Virus record (IMG/VR): IMGVR_UViG_3300025759_000061
Location: 54,834-118,833 of that record
DNA: 64,000 nucleotides
Source of the DNA: a virus
Direction: 5' to 3' (one strand)
Part shown: positions 49,041-56,990 of the stretch, piece by piece
Layout of the letters: each line of letters begins with the position of its first letter
Numbering within the stretch: the first letter of the stretch is position 1
The notes under the pieces: generated by a model
Seen by the model: the letters and a program-made list of their open reading frames with translations, nothing else
Told to the model about the DNA's origin: nothing
Databases searched by the model: none
Translations under genes and position numbers: made by a program

Positions 49041-49235
49041 ATGAAACATAGTACAATGAAAATATGGGCAGTGTTGGGAGCTTTTCTTACTCTTGTATAT
49101 ATTTTGTTTGCAATAAACATGGGTGGGGTGATTGCTTTTTACATGACAGTAGCTCCAATTATCTTAGCAATATGCATAATGACTTCTGTTGTGGTATACC
49201 TTGTCCTCTTGGAAATATTCGATCCAGACTTGTAG
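49041..49235 (+). CDS. Two-span small membrane protein
   Basis: ATG 49041 is chosen because AAAGG lies at proper distance; ATG 49032 touches the AAAGG. Two hydrophobic helices (about residues 6-26 and 33-58) fill the 64-residue product. No family is recognised. Confidence 0.6.
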   Translation: MKHSTMKIWAVLGAFLTLVYILFAINMGGVIAFYMTVAPIILAICIMTSVVVYLVLLEIFDPDL

Positions 49236-49243
49236 GAAGGTCA

Positions 49244-49251
49244 CATAAATA
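49244..49251 (+). promoter_or_regulatory. Candidate late promoter box (CATAAATA)
   Basis: It lies 23 bases before the GIY-YIG gene and closely resembles the TATAAATA box at 7297. Confidence 0.5.
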
Positions 49252-49274
49252 CTCCCAGATAATGGAGTATGAAT

Positions 49275-49679
49275 ATGACTACCACACCTTGGATTTACAA
49301 CAAAGAACCCCTGACAGAAATCCCCGAAGGCTATTATGGATTTGTCTACCTGATCACCAATAACGTCACCCATAAGAAATACGTAGGTCGGAAATTCTTC
49401 TATGTGAGCAAGACCCGGCAAGTGAAGCTGAAGAAGAAGAAATACAAAGCTGAGTCTGATTGGCAAGACTATTACGGATCGAACAAGACGATACAGGAAG
49501 AGGTTGCCAGACTTGGGAAGGGTGCTTTCCATAGGGAAATACTTCACCTATGTAAGACGAAGGGTACGGCAAATTATTATGAAGCCAGTGAGATATTCAA
49601 ACGTGATGCAATTCTCAAAGAAGAGTATTATAATGATTGGATGCATGTGAAAGTTAGCAAGAGCCATGTCAAAGAGTAA
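49275..49679 (+). CDS. GIY-YIG-like endonuclease
   Basis: GFVYLITN (residue 22) and KYVGRKFF (about 36) are the GIY and YIG strands. A Lys-rich segment with ESDWQDYYGSN (about 62) follows, and then GAFHREILHLC and NYYEASEIF with the catalytic-type Glu. This is the T4-like stand-alone Seg-type family, often site-specific homing nucleases. It may cut DNA in competing phages. ATG 49275 has GGAG at the right distance. Confidence 0.8.
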   Translation: MTTTPWIYNKEPLTEIPEGYYGFVYLITNNVTHKKYVGRKFFYVSKTRQVKLKKKKYKAESDWQDYYGSNKTIQEEVARLGKGAFHREILHLCKTKGTANYYEASEIFKRDAILKEEYYNDWMHVKVSKSHVKE

Positions 49680-49902
49680 ATTTATATTAATTAAACATGC
49701 TGATGCTGCATCACCAGACCATATGAGATGGTTGTATGATGTATATATCAATGTTGAATTTGTGTCTGAAGTATTAGACCCATACACAGACAGTGGGGGA
49801 AATAACTGGTGCACGATTCGTATGTCCAACAATAGGGAATATAAGGTCCCTCACCATATTGATCATGTCATGAAGTGGATTATGGGAAATGACGAAAAAT
49901 AA
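49666..49902 (+). CDS. Unknown protein, 78 aa
   Basis: The gene overlaps the GIY-YIG gene by 14 bases. The beta-rich product (KFILIKHADAAS, EYKVPHHIDHVMKWI) has several His. No family is recognised. Confidence 0.55.
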   Translation: MSKSKFILIKHADAASPDHMRWLYDVYINVEFVSEVLDPYTDSGGNNWCTIRMSNNREYKVPHHIDHVMKWIMGNDEK

Positions 49903-50176
49903 ACAAATTCCCTATTATATCAGGACCAGTGATGTTGTCAATTTCATTGAAGGATTGAACTATACAAGAAGCTCTGAATGGGGGGAAATGGGGAAGACTG
50001 AGTGGTTAATGTTTTTCAGTATGGGTGATCCTGATATAGAGTATCATAAATTTATCCGGCTGCTTGATGGTTTCAGTAATCATAAAATGGCTAGAGGTTG
50101 TGATAAAGTTCCAAGAATGTTGCATGATTGGGCACGGAAACATAAGTATAGGAAATCTGAAAATGTCGAAGATTGA
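49889..50176 (+). CDS. Unknown basic protein, 95 aa
   Basis: The gene overlaps the previous one by 14 bases. The product has a helical C-terminal part (VPRMLHDWARKHKYRKS). No family is recognised. Confidence 0.55.
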   Translation: MTKNKQIPYYIRTSDVVNFIEGLNYTRSSEWGEMGKTEWLMFFSMGDPDIEYHKFIRLLDGFSNHKMARGCDKVPRMLHDWARKHKYRKSENVED

Positions 50177-50363
50177 AGAATCACAAAAAGAATCACAAGA
50201 AGAATTACTCAAAAAAGACTTAAGGATACAAGCCACTATCATTAAGGCTTTATTGGTAGAACATGGTCACAAATACAGTGTAGAAGATTTGGAATATTTT
50301 GCAAAAGAATTGGAAGATATTTTAAGTGATCTTGGTGTGGAAAGCATAACAGATATGCAATAA
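50163..50363 (+). CDS. Small helical protein, 66 aa
   Basis: ATG 50163 lies in the end of the previous gene. The Glu/Lys-rich helices (SQKESQEELLKKDLRIQ) look like a small coiled-coil protein. No family is recognised. Confidence 0.55.
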   Translation: MSKIEESQKESQEELLKKDLRIQATIIKALLVEHGHKYSVEDLEYFAKELEDILSDLGVESITDMQ

Positions 50364-50391
50364 GGTGGATTGAGTTTTGTGCAGTGCAGCA

Positions 50392-50398
50392 ATAAATA
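50392..50398 (+). promoter_or_regulatory. Candidate late promoter box (ATAAATA)
   Basis: It lies 49 bases before the small gene at 50447, in the context AATAAATACAGG, which closely resembles the box before the endolysin at 7297. Confidence 0.5.
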
Positions 50399-50446
50399 CA
50401 GGAGAAGTCGTGGAATCATCCATGGCTTTTTTTGTGGAGAATTCCA

Positions 50447-50611
50447 ATGTCTGCTTTGCTAAACTTTTTCAATGGCTTTGACCTATTCGGTGAAGGTCCA
50501 ATGACTCGTATGATGAGAACCGAATACCGTAGAGATTACGAACATGCCGTCGAAAACAAATTCATGTCGGAAGCCCATGCCAAAGCTTTCATAAATCGTG
50601 TCAATATGTAA
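50447..50611 (+). CDS. Small unknown protein, 54 aa
   Basis: GTGGAGA lies before the ATG. The product MSALLNFFNGFDLFGEG has an aromatic N-terminus and a charged helical end (RTEYRRDYEHAVENKF). It is preceded by a late-type box. No family is recognised. Confidence 0.55.
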   Translation: MSALLNFFNGFDLFGEGPMTRMMRTEYRRDYEHAVENKFMSEAHAKAFINRVNM

Positions 50612-50619
50612 ATTAAAGG

Positions 50620-50648
50620 TTGACACAGCCCACCAACTCATGTATATG
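50620..50648 (+). promoter_or_regulatory. Sigma70-like promoter
   Basis: TTGACA and TATATG are separated by 17 bp. The ATG at 50659 is only about ten bases beyond the -10, so the mRNA could be leaderless. Confidence 0.5.
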
Positions 50649-50658
50649 GTGTTCTATT

Positions 50659-50880
50659 ATGACAAATTTGAAATATGAAGATACCCTCACTGAGGAAGAA
50701 AAAACCTACTATGACATGTGCATGAAGCATGATTTCATGTATGAAATGTCTGAAGACATGTCATGGTATAGGCACGGTGCAGAGACATACAAACGGTTGT
50801 ATGCATACGGTAAAGAACACCTCTCACCTGACCGGGCTGAAGAAATTCTGGAATGGGTAAAATGGAAGAAGTACGGATGA
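50659..50880 (+). CDS. Small acidic protein, 73 aa
   Basis: The acidic, Met/Tyr-rich helical product (YDMCMKHDFMYEMSEDMSW) has no clear ribosome-binding site, and a promoter lies just before it. It overlaps the glutaredoxin gene by four bases. No family is recognised. Confidence 0.55.
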   Translation: MTNLKYEDTLTEEEKTYYDMCMKHDFMYEMSEDMSWYRHGAETYKRLYAYGKEHLSPDRAEEILEWVKWKKYG

Positions 50881-51161
50881 TTAAACCTGAGTTTATTGAA
50901 CCTCTGTTGGTGTTGACAAAATCTGATTGCTCGTGGTGTGACAAGGCCAAGGCATTGTTGGATGAGAAAGGTATCAAGTACACTACCATATCCATTAACG
51001 GTGATGTGGGTGCTTGGAAATCCTTTCTACAGTGGAAGGGTATTGAGAAGCCTACCATGCCCATGATTTTTTCAAAATGGGGTAATGGAGACATCCATCT
51101 GATTGGTGGATATGATTCTCTCGAAAAACTATTCAAGTTCCAAGAAAATTACTGGCCATAG
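50877..51161 (+). CDS. Glutaredoxin
   Basis: CSWC (residues 19-22) in LVLTKSDCSWCDKAKALL is the redox site, KPTMPMIF the cis-Pro loop and GGYDSLEKLF the C-terminal helix. The length (94 aa) is normal. T4-like phages use glutaredoxin/thioredoxin to reduce ribonucleotide reductase; NrdJ here has a C-terminal redox cysteine pair that needs a reductant, so the two may work together. Confidence 0.9.
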   Translation: MIKPEFIEPLLVLTKSDCSWCDKAKALLDEKGIKYTTISINGDVGAWKSFLQWKGIEKPTMPMIFSKWGNGDIHLIGGYDSLEKLFKFQENYWP

Positions 51162-51174
51162 GAGATTATGAACA

Positions 51175-51273
51175 TTGCCACATCCACATAAGAACAGACC
51201 ACCAAAGGGCCGAAGAAAGATCGGCTCCAAGAAGAGACGTGCAAGAGCTAAGAGAAAATTCTCCAAGAAATAA
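51175..51273 (+). CDS. Very small basic protein, 32 aa (TTG start)
   Basis: A TTG at 51175 with AGGAG ten bases before it opens MPHPHKNRPPKGRRKIGS, followed by KKRRARAKRKFSKK. More than half the residues are Arg or Lys. I know very similar small Lys/Arg proteins from T4-like marine phages, with no known function; RNA or DNA binding is likely. It is too short for usual gene finders. Confidence 0.6.
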   Translation: MPHPHKNRPPKGRRKIGSKKRRARAKRKFSKK

Positions 51274-51319
51274 TTTACTCTAAGTCTTTATTATAGAACA
51301 CTTTTTTCAATGAGTCTAC

Positions 51320-51383
51320 CAACCTATGGTTGTAGTTTTACAACCTATGGTTTATTGACTTTTGAAATGTGGTCCTATATAAT
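51320..51383 (+). promoter_or_regulatory. Consensus sigma70 promoter with two upstream operator-like repeats
   Basis: CAACCTATGGTTG (51320-51332) and CAACCTATGGTTT (51341-51353) are short dyads with centres 21 bp apart, two helical turns. TTGACT (51355) and a perfect TATAAT (51378) follow at 17 bp. The pair sits where an activator or repressor dimer would bind. It drives the gene at 51414. Confidence 0.7.
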
Positions 51384-51413
51384 GGTGATAAGAAAATCAC
51401 ATGAAAGAAGACA

Positions 51414-52484
51414 ATGAAAAAACGGACAGTTGATAGAGACACGTTTGGTTCAGAGCCGATTCTTGAATCGTATCCCGATGGTGTTGACATCACCAATGCC
51501 TATAATTGGTACAACTATATGCATGGTTCCAAAAAATCATTGGACCATGTTGTAGAATTCATGAAGAATAGTGATTATCCGGATGATGAAGTCCAACAGG
51601 TTGCCAACCTCAATTACAAATCGATGATCACACTAGGTGTGTCGGTTGGTTGGATTGCTAGGATAATGACCAACGGAACTGAGCTACCATTTGAGATGGT
51701 CAACAAGGTTTCTGAAGGTATCAACCACCTGCTCGAAATCAGTCATGACATCCCAACCCGAAAACGGAAATCCCCTCAAGTATCAACCCTCATGAAATCG
51801 TATCAGTATATTGATATGCTGGATGATCAGAAGGATGATGATCTTGAGAACAAGGTCAAGAAACCCAACATATATGGATGGTTGGTTGAACATGGTGTTA
51901 AGGGTCCAGTAGCCGTCCACGTCATGGAGCATTACAAAAAGGTGCTGGAAGAAATTGACGGTGCTCTTAACAAGACACACAAGGATTTGGTTGAAGCATA
52001 TCACTGCTACTCGAAAGCAGAATTGAAATATATGTCCGTATGGTTCAACACTCTGATTGCTGCTTGTGACAAGCTGATCAAAGGATCGACACGGAAACGT
52101 AAGAAGAAGGTCAAGACAGCCAGACAGCAAACAATTGCCGTCCAGTATCAGAAGGATGATCCTAAATACAAAGTGGTCTCTGTTGAGCCTGTAAAGCTCG
52201 TGGGAGCCTCTGAAGTATGGTTGTTCAATACCCGGTACAAGAAGCTTACTGTCCTCTATACGGGGACAAGGGACGGGTTCACAGTCAAGGGAACCACGGT
52301 ATATGGGTTTGATCCGGATAAGTCGATCACAAAGATCGTAAGGAAACCGGAAGTCATTCTCAAACGGGTATGGGATGGTGGTAGCATAATTCGTAATAAG
52401 ATCATGAAGGAACTGAAGACTAAAGAGCAGAAAGCAGTGGGTCGAATCAATTCCGACACACTCCTAGTTAGGATAATCAAATGA
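51414..52484 (+). CDS. Conserved T4-like phage protein, 356 aa
   Basis: The C-terminal half (QYQKDDPKYKVVSVEPVKLVGASEVWLFNTRYKKL in its parts, then VKGTTVYGFDPDKS) is a pattern I know from large hypothetical proteins of T4-like marine phages. The N-terminal half is helical (NWYNYMHGSKKSLDHV). It lies behind a consensus promoter with operator-like repeats, so it is strongly and perhaps specifically regulated. No function is known. Confidence 0.7.
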   Translation: MKKRTVDRDTFGSEPILESYPDGVDITNAYNWYNYMHGSKKSLDHVVEFMKNSDYPDDEVQQVANLNYKSMITLGVSVGWIARIMTNGTELPFEMVNKVSEGINHLLEISHDIPTRKRKSPQVSTLMKSYQYIDMLDDQKDDDLENKVKKPNIYGWLVEHGVKGPVAVHVMEHYKKVLEEIDGALNKTHKDLVEAYHCYSKAELKYMSVWFNTLIAACDKLIKGSTRKRKKKVKTARQQTIAVQYQKDDPKYKVVSVEPVKLVGASEVWLFNTRYKKLTVLYTGTRDGFTVKGTTVYGFDPDKSITKIVRKPEVILKRVWDGGSIIRNKIMKELKTKEQKAVGRINSDTLLVRIIK

Positions 52485-52849
52485 GTGCTAACAACATAGT
52501 GAAATTTCCTGAGAAGAATGTTTTCCGTCAGGTTCCTGATGAGCAGGTTCATCAGGCTATGTTAAACAGTATCAAAGTCAATGTTGAAAATATCGTTGAT
52601 GATATAGGCAGTGAGTTGATTGAGCATATGAAAAGCTATGATATTGATGATGAGAAAACATTCCTGTTCATGTATGATATCATCAGGTCCATGGCCTACA
52701 AGAAATTTGGTATCTATCACCATCTCCACCCCTTCCTTGACAAGCACGTCAAACTGTTCCCCATGAAAGACACCCCTAACCTTACAGTTGAATCTAAATT
52801 CCCGGATATATATGATGACATCCCAAGTGACATAGAGCCTGACACTTGA
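52481..52849 (+). CDS. Unknown acidic protein, 122 aa
   Basis: The gene overlaps the previous stop by four bases (ATGA). The helical acidic product (NVENIVDDIGSELIEHM) ends in Asp/Pro-rich residues. A similar gene follows the previous family in T4-like marine phages as far as I remember. No function is known. Confidence 0.6.
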   Translation: MSANNIVKFPEKNVFRQVPDEQVHQAMLNSIKVNVENIVDDIGSELIEHMKSYDIDDEKTFLFMYDIIRSMAYKKFGIYHHLHPFLDKHVKLFPMKDTPNLTVESKFPDIYDDIPSDIEPDT

Positions 52850-52902
52850 ATTGAACACAGATAAACCGTACATAATGATGAATAATAAAAAGGTATGGAA
52901 CA

Positions 52903-53727
52903 ATGATTCTTGTAGATTTTGCACAATCGGTGATTGCCACGGTGTTTGCCGAAGACACCACTGATGAGTTGGTGGTTGAACGAAAAGTTTTTGAGGCTCT
53001 GAAAGGCTACAAGAACAGGTTTTCAGAATATGGTGATATGGTGATTTGCTGTGATGGTAAGGACTTATGGAGAAAGAAGGAATTCATCTACTACAAGGCC
53101 AACCGGAAAGCCCATAAGAAAGAATCTAAGCATGACTGGGTGCTGATATATGGTTTGATCAAAAAGATCACAGAAGCTCTCAAGGAATATTCACCCTACA
53201 AGGTTATCTATCTGAAAGAGGCTGAAGCTGATGATATCATAGCAACCCTTGTGAGATATGTTAATCTGGAAAACTCCATTATCATATCAACAGACAAGGA
53301 TTTTATGCAGCTTCAGACTTATGATAGTGTGTCTCAATATTGTCCAAGGACCAAACAGTTTATGGTTATAGACAATCCGAAGCATTATCTGATGGAGAAA
53401 ATCATTCGGGGTGATCAGTCGGACGGTATACCTAATATCAAGAGTCCAGACAATTCGTTCCTGATAGAGAAGAGACAGAAGTCTATCCTGTCCAAGAATC
53501 TGGTGAACTGGGTAAACATGAAACCAGAGGAATTTTGTGACGATGAGATGCTAAAGAAATTTGAACGTAATAAGATGCTGATGGATTTTGAATACATCCC
53601 ATCTGACCTAAGTATCAGTATCATGAAGGAATTCAATAATGCAAAGGTCTCAAAGAGAACCGATCTGATGAATTATTTCATGTCCAGAAGACAAAAAGAA
53701 CTTGTAGAACAGATTGGAGAATTTTAA
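52903..53727 (+). CDS. rnh: RNase H (T4 Rnh-type 5'-3' exonuclease)
   Basis: The FEN-family metal-site acidic residues appear in order: ICCDGKDLWR (about residue 47), EAEADDIIA (about 106), STDKDFMQL (about 127) and GDQSDGIPNI (about 168). The length (274 aa) is a little shorter than T4 Rnh (305). It removes RNA primers and short DNA at lagging-strand ends. TAATG joins it to the following gene. Confidence 0.92.
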   Translation: MILVDFAQSVIATVFAEDTTDELVVERKVFEALKGYKNRFSEYGDMVICCDGKDLWRKKEFIYYKANRKAHKKESKHDWVLIYGLIKKITEALKEYSPYKVIYLKEAEADDIIATLVRYVNLENSIIISTDKDFMQLQTYDSVSQYCPRTKQFMVIDNPKHYLMEKIIRGDQSDGIPNIKSPDNSFLIEKRQKSILSKNLVNWVNMKPEEFCDDEMLKKFERNKMLMDFEYIPSDLSISIMKEFNNAKVSKRTDLMNYFMSRRQKELVEQIGEF

Positions 53728-54200
53728 TGAAGAATGTATATGAGGTCATGGATGAATTCCTCAAGGCCACAAACAAGGAAGAACGTATTCAGGTTCTCCG
53801 TAGAAACCACACAGGCCCGTTTGAGTCGTTTCTGGTGGGTGTGTTCCACCCGGCTATCCAGTTCCCTGAAGCCCTAAAGAAGGTGGAGTTCAAACGTGAT
53901 GACATTCCAGCAGGGATGGCATATGTCAATTTCCAATCGGAAGCCAGACGTATGTATCTGTATGTGAAGGATCACAAAAATGCACCACACGGTTTAACCG
54001 ATGAGAGACGTGTAGTGTTGTTCACACAGATGCTTGAAGGAATGGAGCCTAGAGAGGGTGACATGATGATGAGATTGGTGAACAAGGACTTGAAAATTCC
54101 TTACCTGACACCAAAATTGGTTGAAGAAGCATACCCACACGTTGACCTTGGTCTTAAGAAAGCAGAACCAGAGGTTGAAGAGTTTCCAGCAACATCCTAA
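53727..54200 (+). CDS. DUF6433-like protein next to RNase H
   Basis: The start VMDEFLKATNKEERIQVLRRN and the motifs SFLVGVFHPAIQF and ERRVVLFTQMLEGM match a T4-superfamily conserved protein found near rnh or dsbA. No function is known. The C-terminal tail is Glu/Pro-rich. Assignment to DUF6433 is from memory. Confidence 0.7.
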   Translation: MKNVYEVMDEFLKATNKEERIQVLRRNHTGPFESFLVGVFHPAIQFPEALKKVEFKRDDIPAGMAYVNFQSEARRMYLYVKDHKNAPHGLTDERRVVLFTQMLEGMEPREGDMMMRLVNKDLKIPYLTPKLVEEAYPHVDLGLKKAEPEVEEFPATS

Positions 54201-54214
54201 AAGGAGATTATATT

Positions 54215-54664
54215 ATGAGATGGATTGCACTTGCTATTGCAGGCTTGGTTTTTTTGACTTCCGGATACAGTAATTCGGGTGAAATGGTTCGGTATTTTGC
54301 TGAATGGCAATGGTGGTTGACCATGTGGATTCATCTTCCATTAGGTATCGTTGTTTTGCTATTTGTGACTGCTGGTCTCAGTGTAGCTGGTGCAGCCGGT
54401 GGTGATAAAGTTGGTCATATGGGTCTGGGTGCCCTGCTTGGTGGACTTTCAGGGTTTACAATAAGTTCTATTATGGTTTCAATATCCGTGATCATGGGAT
54501 TGCTGGAAGCACATTTGCTATTCACAGCATTCAAGGACTCCACGTCCATTCATCAGTTCGATCAGAACTACATGATAATGTATGTCGTTGTGCTTCTGCT
54601 AAATATAGTGAGATCAACTCTGTTGAGTTTGAATAACAGAAATAGCAGACAGGAGCCAAAATGA
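54215..54664 (+). CDS. Four-span membrane protein
   Basis: Hydrophobic segments at about residues 3-19, 33-60, 68-100 and 110-135 with a basic end (NNRNSRQEPK). An N-terminal signal-like segment is followed by FAEWQWWLTMW. AGGAG is the ribosome-binding site. It overlaps the next gene by four bases. No family is recognised. Confidence 0.65.
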   Translation: MRWIALAIAGLVFLTSGYSNSGEMVRYFAEWQWWLTMWIHLPLGIVVLLFVTAGLSVAGAAGGDKVGHMGLGALLGGLSGFTISSIMVSISVIMGLLEAHLLFTAFKDSTSIHQFDQNYMIMYVVVLLLNIVRSTLLSLNNRNSRQEPK

Positions 54665-54828
54665 ACGTATATGTTGTCACAGGTTACAAAAAAGGGTTCA
54701 CTAGAAAATCCGGGTGGGATATGAAATCCATCCGGACTTTTCGGACTGAAAGAAAAGCCAAGATGGCCAAAGAAGCCGACTATGATGGGTATGATGACAT
54801 AACCATTGAAACCGTCAGACTCGAATAG
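54661..54828 (+). CDS. Small basic protein, 55 aa
   Basis: The ATG overlaps the previous stop (ATGA). The product MNVYVVTGYKKGFTRK has a beta hairpin followed by RTERKAKMAKEAD and a short strand. It resembles the 30113 product in style. No family is recognised. Confidence 0.6.
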   Translation: MNVYVVTGYKKGFTRKSGWDMKSIRTFRTERKAKMAKEADYDGYDDITIETVRLE

Positions 54829-54839
54829 AAAATTAGTTG

Positions 54840-54868
54840 TTGACACACAACCCTTTCACATGTTATAA
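54840..54868 (+). promoter_or_regulatory. Sigma70-like promoter
   Basis: TTGACA and TTATAA are separated by 17 bp and precede the GAAAGGA ribosome-binding site of the gene at 54901. Confidence 0.7.
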
Positions 54869-54900
54869 GACAATTAATAACGTGAATGAAAGGATTCCAA

Positions 54901-55308
54901 ATGACAGATTCCCCAACAGAAAAAACTCTGGAACAGGGTGTAGCTGAATATTGTATCCTGATGCAGAAAAGCTACATCCAGACATATGATGGTATGTCTG
55001 AGAAGAGACCAGAAAATGCACACTATTACAAAGCCCAGATCAAAGACTACTGTGATGGTATGATCATTGAGCCAACCCAGAAATACATCAAGATTTGGAA
55101 TGGTGAGATTGATGATAGGGGTAATCCCAAGAAACGGTCAATTGCTGCCTTTGTGGTGAGAGCCAACAATGTTAAAACAACCAAAGGTGGGTTTTTTAAG
55201 GTTGGTGACATTCTGAAACCAGCCAGCACAGCAGGACCAGCACGGAACTTTGCACGGGGTAATGTGCTCAACAAAATGCCAACCGGTGTTAGATGGACAG
55301 GAGCCTGA
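54901..55308 (+). CDS. Unknown protein, 135 aa
   Basis: Start 54901 (MTDSPTEKTLEQG) is fixed by GAAAGGATT upstream. A helical N-terminal half precedes a beta-rich, basic C-terminal half (AFVVRANNVKTTKGGFFKVGDILKPAS). The latter resembles a family of conserved phage proteins without known function. Confidence 0.65.
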   Translation: MTDSPTEKTLEQGVAEYCILMQKSYIQTYDGMSEKRPENAHYYKAQIKDYCDGMIIEPTQKYIKIWNGEIDDRGNPKKRSIAAFVVRANNVKTTKGGFFKVGDILKPASTAGPARNFARGNVLNKMPTGVRWTGA

Positions 55309-55312
55309 TATA

Positions 55313-55918
55313 ATGATTAAACCAAACCTTTTTTGCTTCATAGGTGGTAACAAGCTTTCAATATCTTGTCAGTCAATGCCAGACAGTTATCTGGTTGATG
55401 AGTATGCTGAAGTTGTTGATGTCTTGATGAACTATGTCAAGGGTGATATCAAAAGCATGAAACCAGTGGATTATTGGATTAAACAGAATATTCTTAATGC
55501 CAATTTTCTGATCAGGTATCTGAATGCCATGCATTATGAACTGGAAAATATTCGGAAATCACCTCTCAAAATCTCTGATGTTCAATTATATATGAAGGGT
55601 AAGATTGACATGCATTTTGGTAGCCAAGTACGTGCCGATATGCCCGACATGCCAAATCCTGATATGATAGAGCAGGAGTATATGAGCAAGTCAGTTAGGG
55701 ATGCCTTTCACAAAAAATTCATGGAACAGGTTAAGAAGGATGTCATAAGTGATCCAGAAGCTTTGACATACACCACCAGAGCAGTTTATGAGCCGGTATT
55801 GTCTGCAATAGCAGACCATAAGAAGCCGTATGAGTGGAACCACACCAACTTCAGGAAACATTATGATGATTTCCGGACCAGCCTTTGGAATGAAGACGGT
55901 GCCTTATCCACTAAATAG
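55313..55918 (+). CDS. Unknown protein, 201 aa
   Basis: ATG 55313 (MIKPNLFCFIGG) follows the previous stop by four bases. The product is helical with many Met and Asp, including an internal RADMPDMPNPDM stretch. Its stop codon lies in a CTAAATAG sequence. No family is recognised. Confidence 0.6.
   Translation: MIKPNLFCFIGGNKLSISCQSMPDSYLVDEYAEVVDVLMNYVKGDIKSMKPVDYWIKQNILNANFLIRYLNAMHYELENIRKSPLKISDVQLYMKGKIDMHFGSQVRADMPDMPNPDMIEQEYMSKSVRDAFHKKFMEQVKKDVISDPEALTYTTRAVYEPVLSAIADHKKPYEWNHTNFRKHYDDFRTSLWNEDGALSTK
55911..55917 (+). promoter_or_regulatory. Candidate late promoter box (CTAAATA)
   Basis: It overlaps the stop of the upstream gene and lies 31 bases before the gene at 55948. Confidence 0.4.
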
Positions 55919-55947
55919 ATCAGTATCATAAACCATGAAGGTGAAAC

Positions 55948-56208
55948 ATGCCGATCTATTCATTCGAAAACAAGAAGACCGGGGTTCAGTACAATCTGAA
56001 CCTCTCCATGTCTGAAAGAGAGACATATATCAAGGAACATCCAGAGGTTGAACAAATCTTCACTTCCCTAAATATAGGTGACCCAGTAAGTCTGGGTGTA
56101 ACCAAACCGGACCTAGCATTCCGGCAAGATATTATGGGTAAGGTGAAGGAAGCTCATCCAAGAGGAAACAACCTTGAACGAAGATACGTGGTCCCACGGG
56201 GAGTATAA
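55948..56208 (+). CDS. FmdB-like small protein lacking cysteines
   Basis: MPIYSFENKKTGVQYNLNLS followed by MSERETYIKEHPEV matches the N-terminal pattern of FmdB-type small zinc-ribbon proteins (MPxYxFxxxxxG), but the four cysteines are missing. The C-terminus is basic (NNLERRYVVPRGV). T4-like phages often carry such a gene near the structural or phoH genes. A terminator follows. Confidence 0.6.
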   Translation: MPIYSFENKKTGVQYNLNLSMSERETYIKEHPEVEQIFTSLNIGDPVSLGVTKPDLAFRQDIMGKVKEAHPRGNNLERRYVVPRGV

Positions 56209-56238
56209 GTCAACAAGTAATTTTTAGTATCGTCTGAA

Positions 56239-56268
56239 GGTCATCCACTATTGTGGGTGGCCTTTTTT
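56239..56268 (+). terminator. Rho-independent terminator
   Basis: GGTCATCCAC pairs with GTGGGTGGCC (10 bp with G.U pairs) across a TATT loop and is followed by six T. Confidence 0.88.
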
Positions 56269-56303
56269 CGTTTATAGCCAACCAAAGGAAAGAAACACCA
56301 ACC

Positions 56304-56987
56304 ATGGCCAAAAGAAACAAACCCAAGCAGCATTTTGAAATGTCCCATATAAGCCCCATGAACGACAATCAAAAGAGAGCTATGCAATCATACCGTTCAG
56401 GTCTTAATGTGGTCCTACACGGCTTTGCAGGAACGGGAAAGACATATCTATCGTTGTATTTGGCATTGGAAGAGTTGATAACCAAGAAATCCTTTGAGTT
56501 TGATAAGGTGATCATCGTGAGAAGTGTTGTGGCCAGCCGGGACATGGGATTTCTACCCGGTTCAATACGTGAGAAATCACGGATATTTGAAGAGCCGTAT
56601 AAACAGATTGCTGATGATCTCTTTGGGAGAGGTGATGGCTATGAAGTCCTGAAGATGAAGAAGATGGTGGAGTTTACCACCACGTCATATCTGAGAGGTA
56701 TGACATTCGAAAGGGCCATAGTGATTGTTGATGAAATCCAGAACATGACATTCTCTGAACTGGATACTGTCATAACCCGGATGGGTGACACATCCAGAAT
56801 CATATTCTCTGGTGATTTCAGGCAAACTGACTTAAAAAAGTCAGAAGAGTTGTCTGGGGTGAAACAGTTTCTAAATATAACTAAGAGGATGAAGAATTTT
56901 GAGTATGTTGAATTCACCAAGGAAGACATTGTAAGGTCCGGGTTGGTGAAGGATTACATCATTACAAAAACTGAAATGTCAGGATGA
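56304..56987 (+). CDS. phoH: PhoH-like ATPase
   Basis: The Walker A motif GFAGTGKT (residues 40-47) and Walker B motif IVIVDEIQNM (about 145-154) are typical of PhoH. A conserved RSVVASRDMGFLPG (about 78-91) and RIIFSGDFRQTD (about 170-181) complete the fold. Phage PhoH is widespread and probably has RNA helicase or nuclease-linked ATPase activity; its role is unsettled. ATG 56304 lies 35 bases after the terminator. Confidence 0.9.
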   Translation: MAKRNKPKQHFEMSHISPMNDNQKRAMQSYRSGLNVVLHGFAGTGKTYLSLYLALEELITKKSFEFDKVIIVRSVVASRDMGFLPGSIREKSRIFEEPYKQIADDLFGRGDGYEVLKMKKMVEFTTTSYLRGMTFERAIVIVDEIQNMTFSELDTVITRMGDTSRIIFSGDFRQTDLKKSEELSGVKQFLNITKRMKNFEYVEFTKEDIVRSGLVKDYIITKTEMSG

Positions 56988-56990
56988 TAC

